Assembly: GCA_942493375.1 (NCBI GenBank)
Contig: OW818698.1
Coordinates: 1,488,001 to 1,552,000 of the forward strand
Direction of reading: 5' to 3'
Origin: G942493375 sp942493375
GTDB lineage: Bacteria > Armatimonadota > UBA5829
Length of the DNA stretch: 64,000 nt
How positions within the stretch are numbered: position 1 is the stretch's first letter; each line of letters opens with the position of its first letter. This document shows, one piece after another, positions 52,733 to 61,183 of the stretch. Under the pieces are notes generated by a model. The model did no database searches. It worked only from the letters and a program-made list of their open reading frames with translations, and was not told the DNA's origin. The position numbers were made by a program, and so were the translations under genes.

Positions 52733-55582
52733 TTGAGTAAGATGTTTATATGTATGATTATCGCTGGGCTGGTTGTATTGTTGTGCAGTATAGCTGAGGC
52801 AGATTCTAAGTCTGCTGTAGTTATTGAGAACAGCTTTATGAAGTATGAGATCGATAATATGGGGCGCAGTGTCCATTTTATCGACAAGAAATCTGGGGTT
52901 GACTATTGCTCCTCGAATGCTGCGTTTGCCAGCATTAAAAAGGACGGTAAGGAATATCCTGCTTCAAAAGTAGCTGAAACAAACGGACGTTTAACAGTTG
53001 AGTTCGGGGATTCGGGTATCAGTGCTGTTTTGCTGGCGAAGAATATGATGAACCATACGCTGCTTGAGGTTGTCTCAGTCAGCAGCGAACAAATTGACAG
53101 CCTGATGTTCCTGAACCTCTCTCTGACCTTAAAAGCTGATCCAAAGGAGAAATTCGCTGCAACGGCTATGGCTCTGAACCTGCAGACTAAGGTGAATGAG
53201 CTTCCTGGACCTACAAATAAACTGCAGGCTGAGTGTTTCCCGCGCTTTGGGCTGAAAGGGGCACAGGTTGCGATACTGGCCTGCCCTACAGAAAGAATGC
53301 GCGGCATTATGAAAGTGATCGTAGCTGCAGCTCCGGATCTGCCCCATTCAAATGTCGGCGGTCCATTTGCTATGGATGCTGTTATGAACAGGGAGTCCTA
53401 CATGCTGGACTGGGATGGCATGACAGAGGCGAATGTCGATGACTGGATCAACGTGGCGAAGAAGCTGGGAATCAGGCAGTTTGATTTCAATGCTGGTGTA
53501 ATGCTGCGCTACGGTGACCTTGTTCCAAAAGCTGATATGTATCCGAAAGGTTATGAGAGCCTGAAAAACGTTATCGACAAACTACACGCTGCTGGTATCA
53601 AGGCCGGTCTGCACACATATGCGTGTTTTATAGCGAAAGACAGCAAGTATGTCAGCCCTATCCCTGATCCCAGGCTGGCAAAGGATGCAACCTTTACCCT
53701 TGCTACTCCGATAACTGTAGACGCGTCCGCTGTCGTTGTCAATGAGTCTACAGAGAACATGAAAATGACCGTCGGGTTCTTTGCCGGGAACAGCGTAACC
53801 CTTCAGATAGATGATGAATTGATAGTCTATAAGGGAGTCACCAAAACAGCTCCATTTACTTTTTCGGATTGCGAGAGAGGGGCACACGGCACTAAAGCTG
53901 TTGCTCATTCTGCCTCTGCAAAAGTCCATCATCTCAAGGAGCAGTTCTTCCTGTTCGCCCCGGACCACGAATCTACTATGCTTGCAGAAGTTGCTCACGT
54001 TACTGCTGACGTATACAACCGCTGCGGATTCGATATGATCTACCTGGATGCGATTGACGGTATGTATGTGCTTTCCGGAGCGGATACGTGGCATTATGCA
54101 TCTTTGTTCACGTTTGAAATCGCTAAAAACCTTAAGAAACCAGCCTTGATAGAGATGAGTGACATGCACCATCTGTTCTGGTATGTCCGATCCAGGATGG
54201 GTGCGTGGGACGTAGCAATGAGGGGTCAGAAGTCGCTGGTAGATGCCCATACAATGTCCAACAGGGCATTCAAACAGAAGTTCCTGCCGACGCAGCTTGG
54301 CTGGTATATTGTGTATCCCTGGCAGGGAGTCCAACCAGAGCGCACATTCCCGGATGAGATTGAATACCTGTGTGCTAAAGCTCTGGCTACCGATTCGGGG
54401 CTCTCTTTCTGGAAAACATTCACCCCTGAATCGTTCTTCAAATCGACAAACTGGGACAGGATGTCCGGCATTATAAGGCAGTATGAAGAGCTGAAGCTGT
54501 CGAACTACTTCCCGGAGTCAATCAAGAAGAAAGTTGCAGAAATTGGGAAAGAGTTCAAGCTGGAGAAAACCCCAAGGGGCAAATGGCAGTTTATACCGAT
54601 TGAGTATTCCAAACATAAAGTCCACGGGCTTGAAAGTGAATGGAAGCTAAACAACACTTTCAACACGCAGCCTCTGAAAGTTCGTATTGAAGTGCAGAAA
54701 ATTGCTGCTCCTTACGATTCTCCGGACGGTTTTACGCTTTTGGATTTCTCCAAACCAGCGGAACTAACGGGACGCACATCAGCAGAGAACGTGACTGCGG
54801 AGATTGCTGCATCGACTGCTCAGATGAAAGTCCAGAGCCCCAGCGGACAGTTTACGGCTTTGAGTTCACGGGATGGAAGAGTCGGCGCTTGGACGAAATT
54901 CACACATGTGCTGACACCGGAAGGTGACTTCAAGGAGCCAAAGGCCCTGGGACTGTGGGTTTATGGAGATGGCAGCGGAGAGATTATAAATATACAACTG
55001 CAAAGCCCTGCTTATGTAGGACTGGCGACTCAGGACCACTATCTGACAGTGGACTTCACCGGCTGGCGGTATTTTGACTTGATTGAGTCCGAGGGCAGGA
55101 CAATCGCCAACTACGAATGGCCATACAGTTCCAGATTTGAAGACTGGGAAACCAAATCGCAGCCGGTTCTGAACTCGGTATATCCAACCTATATCACCCC
55201 CCTAAACTACGGCCACATCGAAGCTGTCAGGGTCTGGTACAACAATCTGCCCAGCGGTAAACAAGTAGAATGCTTCCTGAGCCCGATCAAAGCGCTGCCG
55301 CTGAAGGACACCAACATTAAGAACCCGTCCATCACCATCGCAGGCAACAAAATAGTCTTCCCGGTGGAACTGGATAGTGGGAGTTATATTGAGCTCCTCT
55401 CTATGGAAGATTGCAAGATCTACAACCGCGAGAATGAATTAGTAGGAACAATAAAACCTTCTGGGAACCTACCTGCACTGGTTAAGGGTGAGAACACCAT
55501 AGATTTTGCCTGTGAACCATTGAGTGATTCAAATGTCCGGGTGGAGATTACTTTGATTACTGAAGGGGTGGCGGTGAAGTAG
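52733..55582 (+). CDS. Secreted large glycosidase-like protein (alpha-galactosidase-like barrel)
   Basis: About 949 residues. TTG at 52733 follows AGGAG by seven bases; the ATG at 52742 is an alternative. A signal peptide is present (MFICMIIAGLVVLLCSIAEA). The N-terminal 220 residues form a beta-sandwich like those before GH31/GH36/GH97 barrels (ENSFMKYEIDNMGRSVHFI). The barrel has YMLDWDGMTEANVDDW, GIKAGLHTYACF, FDMIYLDAIDGMYVLSG with candidate acidic residues, and ALIEMSDMHHLFWYV. An embedded beta insertion (SVTLQIDDELIVYKGV) interrupts the barrel. The last 300 residues are beta-rich with a carbohydrate-binding look. Family and substrate are not assigned. Confidence 0.6.
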   Translation: MSKMFICMIIAGLVVLLCSIAEADSKSAVVIENSFMKYEIDNMGRSVHFIDKKSGVDYCSSNAAFASIKKDGKEYPASKVAETNGRLTVEFGDSGISAVLLAKNMMNHTLLEVVSVSSEQIDSLMFLNLSLTLKADPKEKFAATAMALNLQTKVNELPGPTNKLQAECFPRFGLKGAQVAILACPTERMRGIMKVIVAAAPDLPHSNVGGPFAMDAVMNRESYMLDWDGMTEANVDDWINVAKKLGIRQFDFNAGVMLRYGDLVPKADMYPKGYESLKNVIDKLHAAGIKAGLHTYACFIAKDSKYVSPIPDPRLAKDATFTLATPITVDASAVVVNESTENMKMTVGFFAGNSVTLQIDDELIVYKGVTKTAPFTFSDCERGAHGTKAVAHSASAKVHHLKEQFFLFAPDHESTMLAEVAHVTADVYNRCGFDMIYLDAIDGMYVLSGADTWHYASLFTFEIAKNLKKPALIEMSDMHHLFWYVRSRMGAWDVAMRGQKSLVDAHTMSNRAFKQKFLPTQLGWYIVYPWQGVQPERTFPDEIEYLCAKALATDSGLSFWKTFTPESFFKSTNWDRMSGIIRQYEELKLSNYFPESIKKKVAEIGKEFKLEKTPRGKWQFIPIEYSKHKVHGLESEWKLNNTFNTQPLKVRIEVQKIAAPYDSPDGFTLLDFSKPAELTGRTSAENVTAEIAASTAQMKVQSPSGQFTALSSRDGRVGAWTKFTHVLTPEGDFKEPKALGLWVYGDGSGEIINIQLQSPAYVGLATQDHYLTVDFTGWRYFDLIESEGRTIANYEWPYSSRFEDWETKSQPVLNSVYPTYITPLNYGHIEAVRVWYNNLPSGKQVECFLSPIKALPLKDTNIKNPSITIAGNKIVFPVELDSGSYIELLSMEDCKIYNRENELVGTIKPSGNLPALVKGENTIDFACEPLSDSNVRVEITLITEGVAVK

Positions 55583-55605
55583 TGAAACGTGATCCAAACA
55601 AGATA

Positions 55606-55668
55606 TGAAAGCGGACATGGATGTCCGGGGAATATGCTCCTGGTCATGGATGACCAGGAGCAACGGGG
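55606..55668 (+). repeat. Tandem double-hairpin element, family C, copy 1
   Basis: Hairpin 1 CGGACATGGATGTCCG (55612-55627), spacer GGGAATAT, hairpin 2 at 55636-55661 (GCTCCTGGTCAT / ATGACCAGGAGC), then AACGGGG. Both hairpins share the apex CATGGATG. It lies between the glycosidase stop and the second fucosidase start. Confidence 0.85.
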
Positions 55669-55695
55669 CCATGGATTGGCATGGAGGATATAAGC

Positions 55696-57429
55696 ATGCA
55701 TAGACGACTAATAATATCGTTAATAGTATCAGGTTTGCTGTTTGCATTGGGAAGCATGGCTTACGGGGTCGATACTGCGGATACATCCTATCTGAATGCG
55801 AATCCGAAGAGTCTGGAATGGTTTCGGGATGCCCGGTTTGGGATGTTTGTGCATTGGGGGCCGGTTACTCTGACTGGTCAGGAGTTAAGCTGGGCACGTG
55901 GAGGGTTTCGCCGTGGGTATCCTGATGCTGATCCTTTGTCTAATTCCGAACTATCAGGCATTCCTGTAGATGTGTATGACAACCTCTACAAGCGCTTCAA
56001 TCCCGTCAAGTTCGATGCATCCAAATGGGTAAAAACCATGAAGTCGGCTGGTATGAAGTATTTTGTTTTTACTACCAAGCACCATGATGGCTTCAGTATG
56101 TATGATTCAAAATACACAGATTATGACATAATGAGCTCTCCATACGGCAAGGATATATGCAAACAATTGGCTGACGCATGCCATGCGAATGGTATTAAGC
56201 TGGGGTGGTATTATTCACCAACGGACTGGTATCATCCTGACTTCTTCACCCAAACCCATTACCGGTATATTTCTTTCTTCCGCAATCAGATCCGGGAAAT
56301 CCTAACAAGTTATGGGAAAATCGATGTGATGTGGTTTGACGGCCTAAACGCGACACAGGAACAAATGGATTCTATTAACCTTTACAAGATGATTCGCAAA
56401 CTTCAGCCCGGGATACTGATCAACAACCGGCTGGCGCCATTTCCGGGTGATTTTGATACTCCTGAACAGAAAATCGGCAATTTCGGCAGTCAACGACCCT
56501 GGGAATCTTGTATAACAATCGGCACTCAGTGGTCTTGGAAACCGAATGACAATATCAAATCTATCAATGAGTGTATCAACACTCTTGTCCTGTGTGCAGG
56601 TGGTGACGGAAACCTGCTGCTGAACATCAGCCCAAAACCTGACGGTAGTATGGAACCTAAACAGATCAAATATCTAAAGGAAGTCGGCAAATGGCTTAAA
56701 AGGCATGGAGAGAGCATTTATGGCACCCGTGGCGGGCCATTGCTTATGGGTTCGAAAGGAACAAGCACGTACAAAGGTAACAGGATATATATCCATATTC
56801 TGGATGCGACCTATAATGAGATCAAACTACCTGTGCTTCCAGCGAATATCAAACGCTGCAGCGTACTGGGTGACGGATCGGTAAGTTACAGTCAGAATAG
56901 TGATGGTGTTAATATCAAAATTCTGAAGCACTCACGGGACGGGATAGATACTATCGTTGTGCTGGACCTGGATAAGCCTGCATCCACCATAAAGCTGACA
57001 AGAGTAGTAAGAGAAGCATTATCTACTGACAAACCAGCCCAGGCATCTACTACATACCTTGGCGCAGAAACAATCTATGGTCCGGACAAGGCATTCGATG
57101 ACAACACAACGACCCGCTGGGCAACGAACTGGAATATTACTTCGTCATGGCTTGAAGTGGATCTAGAAAGCATAGAAACCTTTAACCAGATCAAGATAAA
57201 TGAAGCTTTTGGACGAGTAAGGGAGTTTGAACTGCAGTGCAGGAACACAGCTTCTGATGAGTGGCGTGTTTTTCACAAAGGCACGACAATCGGTGAGGGA
57301 TTCAAACTCGATATAGATGCGGTGACAGCCAGATATGTCAGGTTGAATATCATCAAATTAGTCGAGACAGTCGGCGGCCCTACTATTTGGGAGTTTCAGG
57401 TTATAAACACAGCGAAATCTATGAACTAA
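55696..57429 (+). CDS. Secreted GH29 alpha-L-fucosidase with C-terminal F5/8 domain (paralogue)
   Basis: About 577 residues. GGAGG lies eight bases before the ATG; an ATG at 55681 overlaps that SD. A signal peptide is present (MHRRLIISLIVSGLLFALGS). The catalytic domain shows DARFGMFVHWGPVTLTGQE, FVFTTKHHDGFSMYD, GIKLGWYYSPTDWYH and IDVMWFDG. The C-terminal discoidin-type domain reads YGPDKAFDDNTTTRWATNW. It aligns along its full length with the 48474 enzyme, and the two probably split specificity, for example by linkage. The two differ most in the loop after the first catalytic segment (RRGYPDADP here). Confidence 0.93.
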   Translation: MHRRLIISLIVSGLLFALGSMAYGVDTADTSYLNANPKSLEWFRDARFGMFVHWGPVTLTGQELSWARGGFRRGYPDADPLSNSELSGIPVDVYDNLYKRFNPVKFDASKWVKTMKSAGMKYFVFTTKHHDGFSMYDSKYTDYDIMSSPYGKDICKQLADACHANGIKLGWYYSPTDWYHPDFFTQTHYRYISFFRNQIREILTSYGKIDVMWFDGLNATQEQMDSINLYKMIRKLQPGILINNRLAPFPGDFDTPEQKIGNFGSQRPWESCITIGTQWSWKPNDNIKSINECINTLVLCAGGDGNLLLNISPKPDGSMEPKQIKYLKEVGKWLKRHGESIYGTRGGPLLMGSKGTSTYKGNRIYIHILDATYNEIKLPVLPANIKRCSVLGDGSVSYSQNSDGVNIKILKHSRDGIDTIVVLDLDKPASTIKLTRVVREALSTDKPAQASTTYLGAETIYGPDKAFDDNTTTRWATNWNITSSWLEVDLESIETFNQIKINEAFGRVREFELQCRNTASDEWRVFHKGTTIGEGFKLDIDAVTARYVRLNIIKLVETVGGPTIWEFQVINTAKSMN

Positions 57430-57455
57430 TTACAGACAGCTCAAGTTTACTTTTT

Positions 57456-57571
57456 GGGACGGAGCCCATTATTACGGGAGTAGCAAACATGTTAAGTGGA
57501 AAGTAAGATGGGAGACGGACGTGGATGTCCGGGGAATCTGCTCCTGGTCATGGATGACCAGGAGCCTCTGA
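57456..57571 (+). repeat. Tandem double-hairpin element, family C, copy 2 (long form)
   Basis: Hairpin 1 CGGACGTGGATGTCCG (57516-57531) carries a G-U pair in place of A-U. The spacer is GGGAATCT and hairpin 2 lies at 57540-57565. About 60 bases of 5' flank (CCATTATTACGGGAGTAGCA and onward) are shared with copy 3 at better than 90 percent by eye. Confidence 0.85.
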
Positions 57572-57623
57572 CGCATCTGGCGATTGATACCATTTTGTAT
57601 CCGATTTCTATTCACCAAGATTA

Positions 57624-57652
57624 TTGACAAGGGCTTGGTATATTGGTATTGT
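57624..57652 (+). promoter_or_regulatory. Possible promoter of the FkbM methyltransferase gene
   Basis: TTGACA (57624-57629), a 17-bp spacer and TATTGT (57647-57652). A second candidate -10, TATAAT at 57701-57706, lacks a good -35. Confidence 0.5.
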
Positions 57653-57736
57653 GAACTGTGACATTTACGATATTAATGGGTCACAATTCCCATGTTTGTA
57701 TATAATACGTAATGATTATTTTCCAAAGAGGCAAGA

Positions 57737-58465
57737 ATGACATATTACAGCCAATATGGCCAAGATAATTATCTAGATAGCATCATTTTCAAAGGTATAG
57801 AAGACGGTTATTTCATTGAATTTGGTGCTTTCGATGGTGTAACTCATAGTAATACTTTGTTTTTTGAGCGTACAAGAAATTGGAAAGGTATTTGCATAGA
57901 ACCCAAGAAAGATGCATTTGAAAAATTAACTGCAAATAGAACAGCAGTATGCATCAATGGATGTGTAAGCGATAAATCCGGCCAGGTGGAGTTTCTGGAT
58001 ATTGAAGGAGACAGCCAGGAATTAAGTGGTATGATCTGCAATTATGATCTTGAACACCAACAGAGAATTGAGAAAGAACTAGCACAATCTGGTGGAAAGG
58101 CAAATACAGTAATATCACATTGTTATACACTTAACCAAGTTTTCGAGCAATGTAATGTTACACATCTAGACTATTGCAGCATTGATACCGAAGGTGGAGA
58201 GATAAATATTATAAAGTCGATAGATTTCGATAATTACACCATTGATGTATTCTCGATTGAGAACCACAGCAATAAAAGTCGACTTAGAAACTTTATGTAT
58301 AGTATCGGATACGATGTTGTAAACAGATTAGGTGTTGATGATATATACAAAAGAGCCGAAGGAAACCAGCATATACTATTCCGAAAAATGTCCGGTGCCA
58401 AGTTGTGGATACGCTTACAATGGGCAAAATTAACCCGCACGAATAATAGATGGTCTTGCCGGTAG
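57737..58465 (+). CDS. FkbM-family methyltransferase
   Basis: A 242-residue cytoplasmic SAM-dependent methyltransferase: GYFIEFGAFDGVTHSNT (SAM-binding motif I), WKGICIEPKKDAFEKL (motif II acidic residue), and LDYCSIDTEGGEINIIKSID (FkbM core). Family members O-methylate sugars of polysaccharides, glycolipids and related compounds. AGAGG lies seven bases before the ATG. Its codons are more AT-rich than those of the glycosidase genes, so recent acquisition is possible. It stands alone between family C elements. Confidence 0.88.
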   Translation: MTYYSQYGQDNYLDSIIFKGIEDGYFIEFGAFDGVTHSNTLFFERTRNWKGICIEPKKDAFEKLTANRTAVCINGCVSDKSGQVEFLDIEGDSQELSGMICNYDLEHQQRIEKELAQSGGKANTVISHCYTLNQVFEQCNVTHLDYCSIDTEGGEINIIKSIDFDNYTIDVFSIENHSNKSRLRNFMYSIGYDVVNRLGVDDIYKRAEGNQHILFRKMSGAKLWIRLQWAKLTRTNNRWSCR

Positions 58466-58481
58466 AACTGGAGAGCGCGAA

Positions 58482-58672
58482 TTATTTCGAATTGCTATCC
58501 AGTTCTGATACATTGCCAAACTGAAGTTCCACCTTTTCTACCGGTATTTGAGCATTCTTAGAAATATTGTTCTCAAAGGGAAACTTTGTGATCGGTTTAT
58601 TATCGATGGTATTTGTAAGCAGCTGATAGCATAACAAATCAACACGTAACGCGCTTTTAATCTTAGCATTTC
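58482..58672 (-). pseudogene. Truncated duplicate of the 61184-61921 gene 5' region
   Basis: The minus strand encodes DNKPITKFPFENNISKNA followed by VELQFGNVSEL and a stop, matching DNKPITRYAFENRFSQKA and IRMQFGDVSDD near the N-terminus of the 245-residue gene at 61184. Similarity extends into its untranslated leader (AAGATTAAAAGCGCGTTACG here, AAGATCAAAAGCACATTAAG there). The start codon and most of the signal peptide are deleted, so this is a decayed partial duplication. Confidence 0.75.
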
Positions 58673-58701
58673 AGCAGTACATAATCAGTGAAAACAACCG
58701 C

Positions 58702-58807
58702 TAGTCCTGAGTAGCTGGAGGCGTATCGAAGGGCGGGTGCGGAGAACTTATGCTGATAGATTGTGTATAACTGACCGCCCTTCGATACGCTTCGCTACTC
58801 AGGACTA
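58702..58807. repeat. Long inverted repeat (REPIN-like)
   Basis: Left arm TAGTCCTGAGTAGC + GCGTATCGAAGGGCGG and right arm CCGCCCTTCGATACGC + GCTACTCAGGACTA are exact complements, with small unequal bulges (TGGAG and TTC) and a loop of about 38 bases. It resembles widespread bacterial REP-type palindromes with CTTCGATACGCTTCGCTACT cores. Confidence 0.8.
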
Positions 58808-58875
58808 ACGGGGTTAATTACCGTCTGAGAAAAACACAGGCATTAATGGGGACTGCCACTTATTCATTTAATGGG

Positions 58876-58996
58876 GAACGGGACGGAGGCCATTATTATG
58901 GGAGTAGCAAACATGTTGAGTGGAAAGTGAGATGGGAGACGGACATGGATGTCCGGGGAATTTCCTCCTGGTCATGGATGACCAGGAGGAACGGGG
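58876..58996 (+). repeat. Tandem double-hairpin element, family C, copy 3 (long form)
   Basis: Hairpin 1 CGGACATGGATGTCCG (58940-58955), spacer GGGAATTT. Hairpin 2 (58964-58989) has CCTCCTGG / CCAGGAGG where the other copies have GCTCCTGG / CCAGGAGC: both partners of the closing pair changed, so pairing is kept, and TT/AA extends the stem. Confidence 0.85.
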
Positions 58997-59021
58997 TCAA
59001 CCAAAATGCTGCTTATAGCAA

Positions 59022-59717
59022 TTAACCGTTAGTCGATGAGTAGTATACTTCTTCATAAGGTTGTATTACTACGAATCCTTCTCCGCGGAACACCATCTGG
59101 AGCGCTTCTCCACTCCCTCTACCAATAATAGTCCTGAGATTAATATCAGTCTTCAACTCAGGTTCCAGATTACTGGACCAGGCTACTGTTGCATTAGGGT
59201 CAGTTAAAACTGGTGTTGATGGGGTTACTTTTAGAGTCATTGGTTCATAATGGGTTGTGAATGCTATCATACCAGTACCAGAAAGTACAACATGGAACAA
59301 TCCACCAGACAGCATCCCAGCAATTTTCTTGGTAAACTTAATATCCCATTTGATTGAATCTTCAAATGCAAGGATATCTTGTCCATTAACACAGATTGAT
59401 TCGTTGTTAAGGTTTAGAATAGCAACTTCCTTGCCACTATCAGCAAGATAGACTTTTCCTGAGCCTTCAGCCTTTGTAAGCTGCGTTCCTTCACCAGTCA
59501 CTGCCTGTTTTAGCAGTCTGCCTAGTCCATGTTCCATCATACCTTCTCTGACGAACTTAACATTGCCAATATTGGCAACCATAGAACCAGTCTTGGTCCA
59601 GACTCTGCCATTAAGGTTAACCTCAAGCATATGCTTGCTCTCCAGTTCAAATACTCCCTGGTTCAAATCCTTCTGGGCTGTTCGTTCAACAAAATCAGAT
59701 ACAGTATACCTACTCAT
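59022..59717 (-). CDS. AIM24-family protein
   Basis: A 231-residue protein made almost entirely of beta strands: LNQGVFELESKHMLEVNL, GLGRLLKQAVTGEGTQLTKAEG near the middle, AGMLSGGLFHVVLSGTGMIA, and a C-terminal GEALQMVFRGEGFVVIQPYEE, which is the AIM24 pattern. The family (named for a yeast mitochondrial protein) folds as a double-stranded beta-helix; its bacterial function is not settled. GGAGG lies five bases before the ATG, and an upstream in-frame start would include the SD. A short CCCCAA / TTGGGG hairpin lies directly before the SD (59731-59744) and could affect translation. Confidence 0.85.
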   Translation of the reverse strand: MSRYTVSDFVERTAQKDLNQGVFELESKHMLEVNLNGRVWTKTGSMVANIGNVKFVREGMMEHGLGRLLKQAVTGEGTQLTKAEGSGKVYLADSGKEVAILNLNNESICVNGQDILAFEDSIKWDIKFTKKIAGMLSGGLFHVVLSGTGMIAFTTHYEPMTLKVTPSTPVLTDPNATVAWSSNLEPELKTDINLRTIIGRGSGEALQMVFRGEGFVVIQPYEEVYYSSTNG

Positions 59718-59967
59718 ATTTTCCTCCTGAGCCCCCAAGTTTGGGGTGCCAACTTATTCCGACTAGAAACCAAGCTAATTACGGACACTTGAATTGACGT
59801 CATAAACAAGCTTTTGTTTTAGAAGAAACAACAAATTTAATCCCACGATTCTTTTCTTAGGGATTATCGAGCATCAACATAATTTAAATCATAGTCAACT
59901 ATAATGCAACTGCACGACAAATGCAATCTACTGCTCAATATTTCTAAGCTTTCTTCACCTGTGTTCA

Positions 59968-60077
59968 TTGTTGGCGCAGTAGCGAGTAGCAACCAAGTTA
60001 AATGGAAAGTAGGATGGAAGACGGACATGGATGTCCGGGGAATCGGCTCCTGGTCATGGATGACCAGGAGCAACGGG
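59968..60077 (+). repeat. Tandem double-hairpin element, family C, copy 4
   Basis: Hairpin 1 CGGACATGGATGTCCG (60022-60037), spacer GGGAATCG, hairpin 2 at 60046-60071, then AACGGG. The 5' flank is diverged from copies 2 and 3 but keeps AAATGGAAAGTAGGATGGAA. The rest of the gap 59745-60129 is AT-rich, with nothing else I can support. Confidence 0.85.
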
Positions 60078-60129
60078 TTGCTGAGCTGTTACCTCTATGT
60101 AGTCACCTTTTTTGTCATTTTGCATTCTA

Positions 60130-61086
60130 TTACTCCAACAAATATATACCTGCTTTTGCACTAGGCACATCCATAAATAACTCTCCACCAGCATCGTTAA
60201 TCTTAGCTGCAAACTGGCCAAACCACTGCTTGAATTCCGTAATATTCATATGACGCAGCTTCATATCCGATGGTTCGCAGGCGAATATCAGTGGAGTATC
60301 ATCATTCTCGTCTTCCATCGCCATACATTCTGCCGGGATAAGTGTAAACATAGCACCGTAAGACCCACTTCCTACATTTTTCTGCTTAACCATCTCCAGA
60401 AGTGTCTTGACTGTTTCTATGTCCTTGTCTTCGTACTCATCCTCAAACAGATCTTCGCACGTATAGAATGAATAACCAACAGATTTACAGGGATGATCTG
60501 CAGCAGGTTGCACAACCAGGTAATTGCCAGTGTAACTGGTTACGACATCATGTAATGCATTCTTAAAGTGCGTCAAACAATAACGATCGGTAAGTGGTGA
60601 TTTACTATGCATCTTCGCCAGGAAAAACCCTCCCCGGGCTTCGCATTTCATACAATTTTTAGATCTCATTGCCTGCCATAGAGCAAAAACGCCTGCTGCT
60701 GCAAGCAAGAGAGCCGCAATTCCCACCAAGACAAACGAAATCTTATACAACTCCGATTTATAATCTATCCCGAATATTGCATATCCTAAAGTAACCAACA
60801 ATAGAAAAACCGCAGGTAGGACTAGCAGGTATGCTTGAATTGGTACATCCAGTTCTGTTTCTCCGGATCTCGCTGGTCTATATTTTCTGTATACATAGGC
60901 AATTCCGAATGCAACAATCGGGCAGGCTAATAAATAGATCTCATCCCATTGCTTCGACATTATTAACCTGGTTACAAGAATAGGCAGGATAATGTAAATA
61001 CTGATCCTCGTATTTCTGGTCCTAAATGCATCAACCTTATCTAGAGCACGCAGTATAAATGATGGCCGTTCATTTGAGTTATTCAT
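60130..61086 (-). CDS. Membrane protein with C-terminal soluble domain, unknown
   Basis: A 318-residue protein. Three or four helices fill residues of about 28-150 (IYIILPILVTRLI, LACPIVAFGIAYVY, AYLLVLPAVFLLLVTLGYAI, VLVGIAALLLAAAGVFALW). A CxxC pair follows at the end of the last helix (NCMKCEARGG), then a soluble domain of about 165 residues with further Cys residues and an acidic EDLFEDEYEDKD stretch. I do not recognise the family. GAAAGGA lies five bases before the ATG. It is downstream of the secreted HEAT-like gene in the same direction, 97 bases apart. Confidence 0.6.
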   Translation of the reverse strand: MNNSNERPSFILRALDKVDAFRTRNTRISIYIILPILVTRLIMSKQWDEIYLLACPIVAFGIAYVYRKYRPARSGETELDVPIQAYLLVLPAVFLLLVTLGYAIFGIDYKSELYKISFVLVGIAALLLAAAGVFALWQAMRSKNCMKCEARGGFFLAKMHSKSPLTDRYCLTHFKNALHDVVTSYTGNYLVVQPAADHPCKSVGYSFYTCEDLFEDEYEDKDIETVKTLLEMVKQKNVGSGSYGAMFTLIPAECMAMEDENDDTPLIFACEPSDMKLRHMNITEFKQWFGQFAAKINDAGGELFMDVPSAKAGIYLLE

Positions 61087-61183
61087 AACAATCCTTTCAG
61101 CGAGATACTCACTGTAGAGTATATGGGAATGAGCCCTTTTCTAGCAATCTGCCTTATGGAAACTGGCTCCGTCATCCCTAATC

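Noticed and set aside
55606..60077. Family C elements as a CRISPR array
   Set aside because: Copies are 1-2 kb apart with genes between them, not regularly spaced around short unique spacers, and no cas gene is present.
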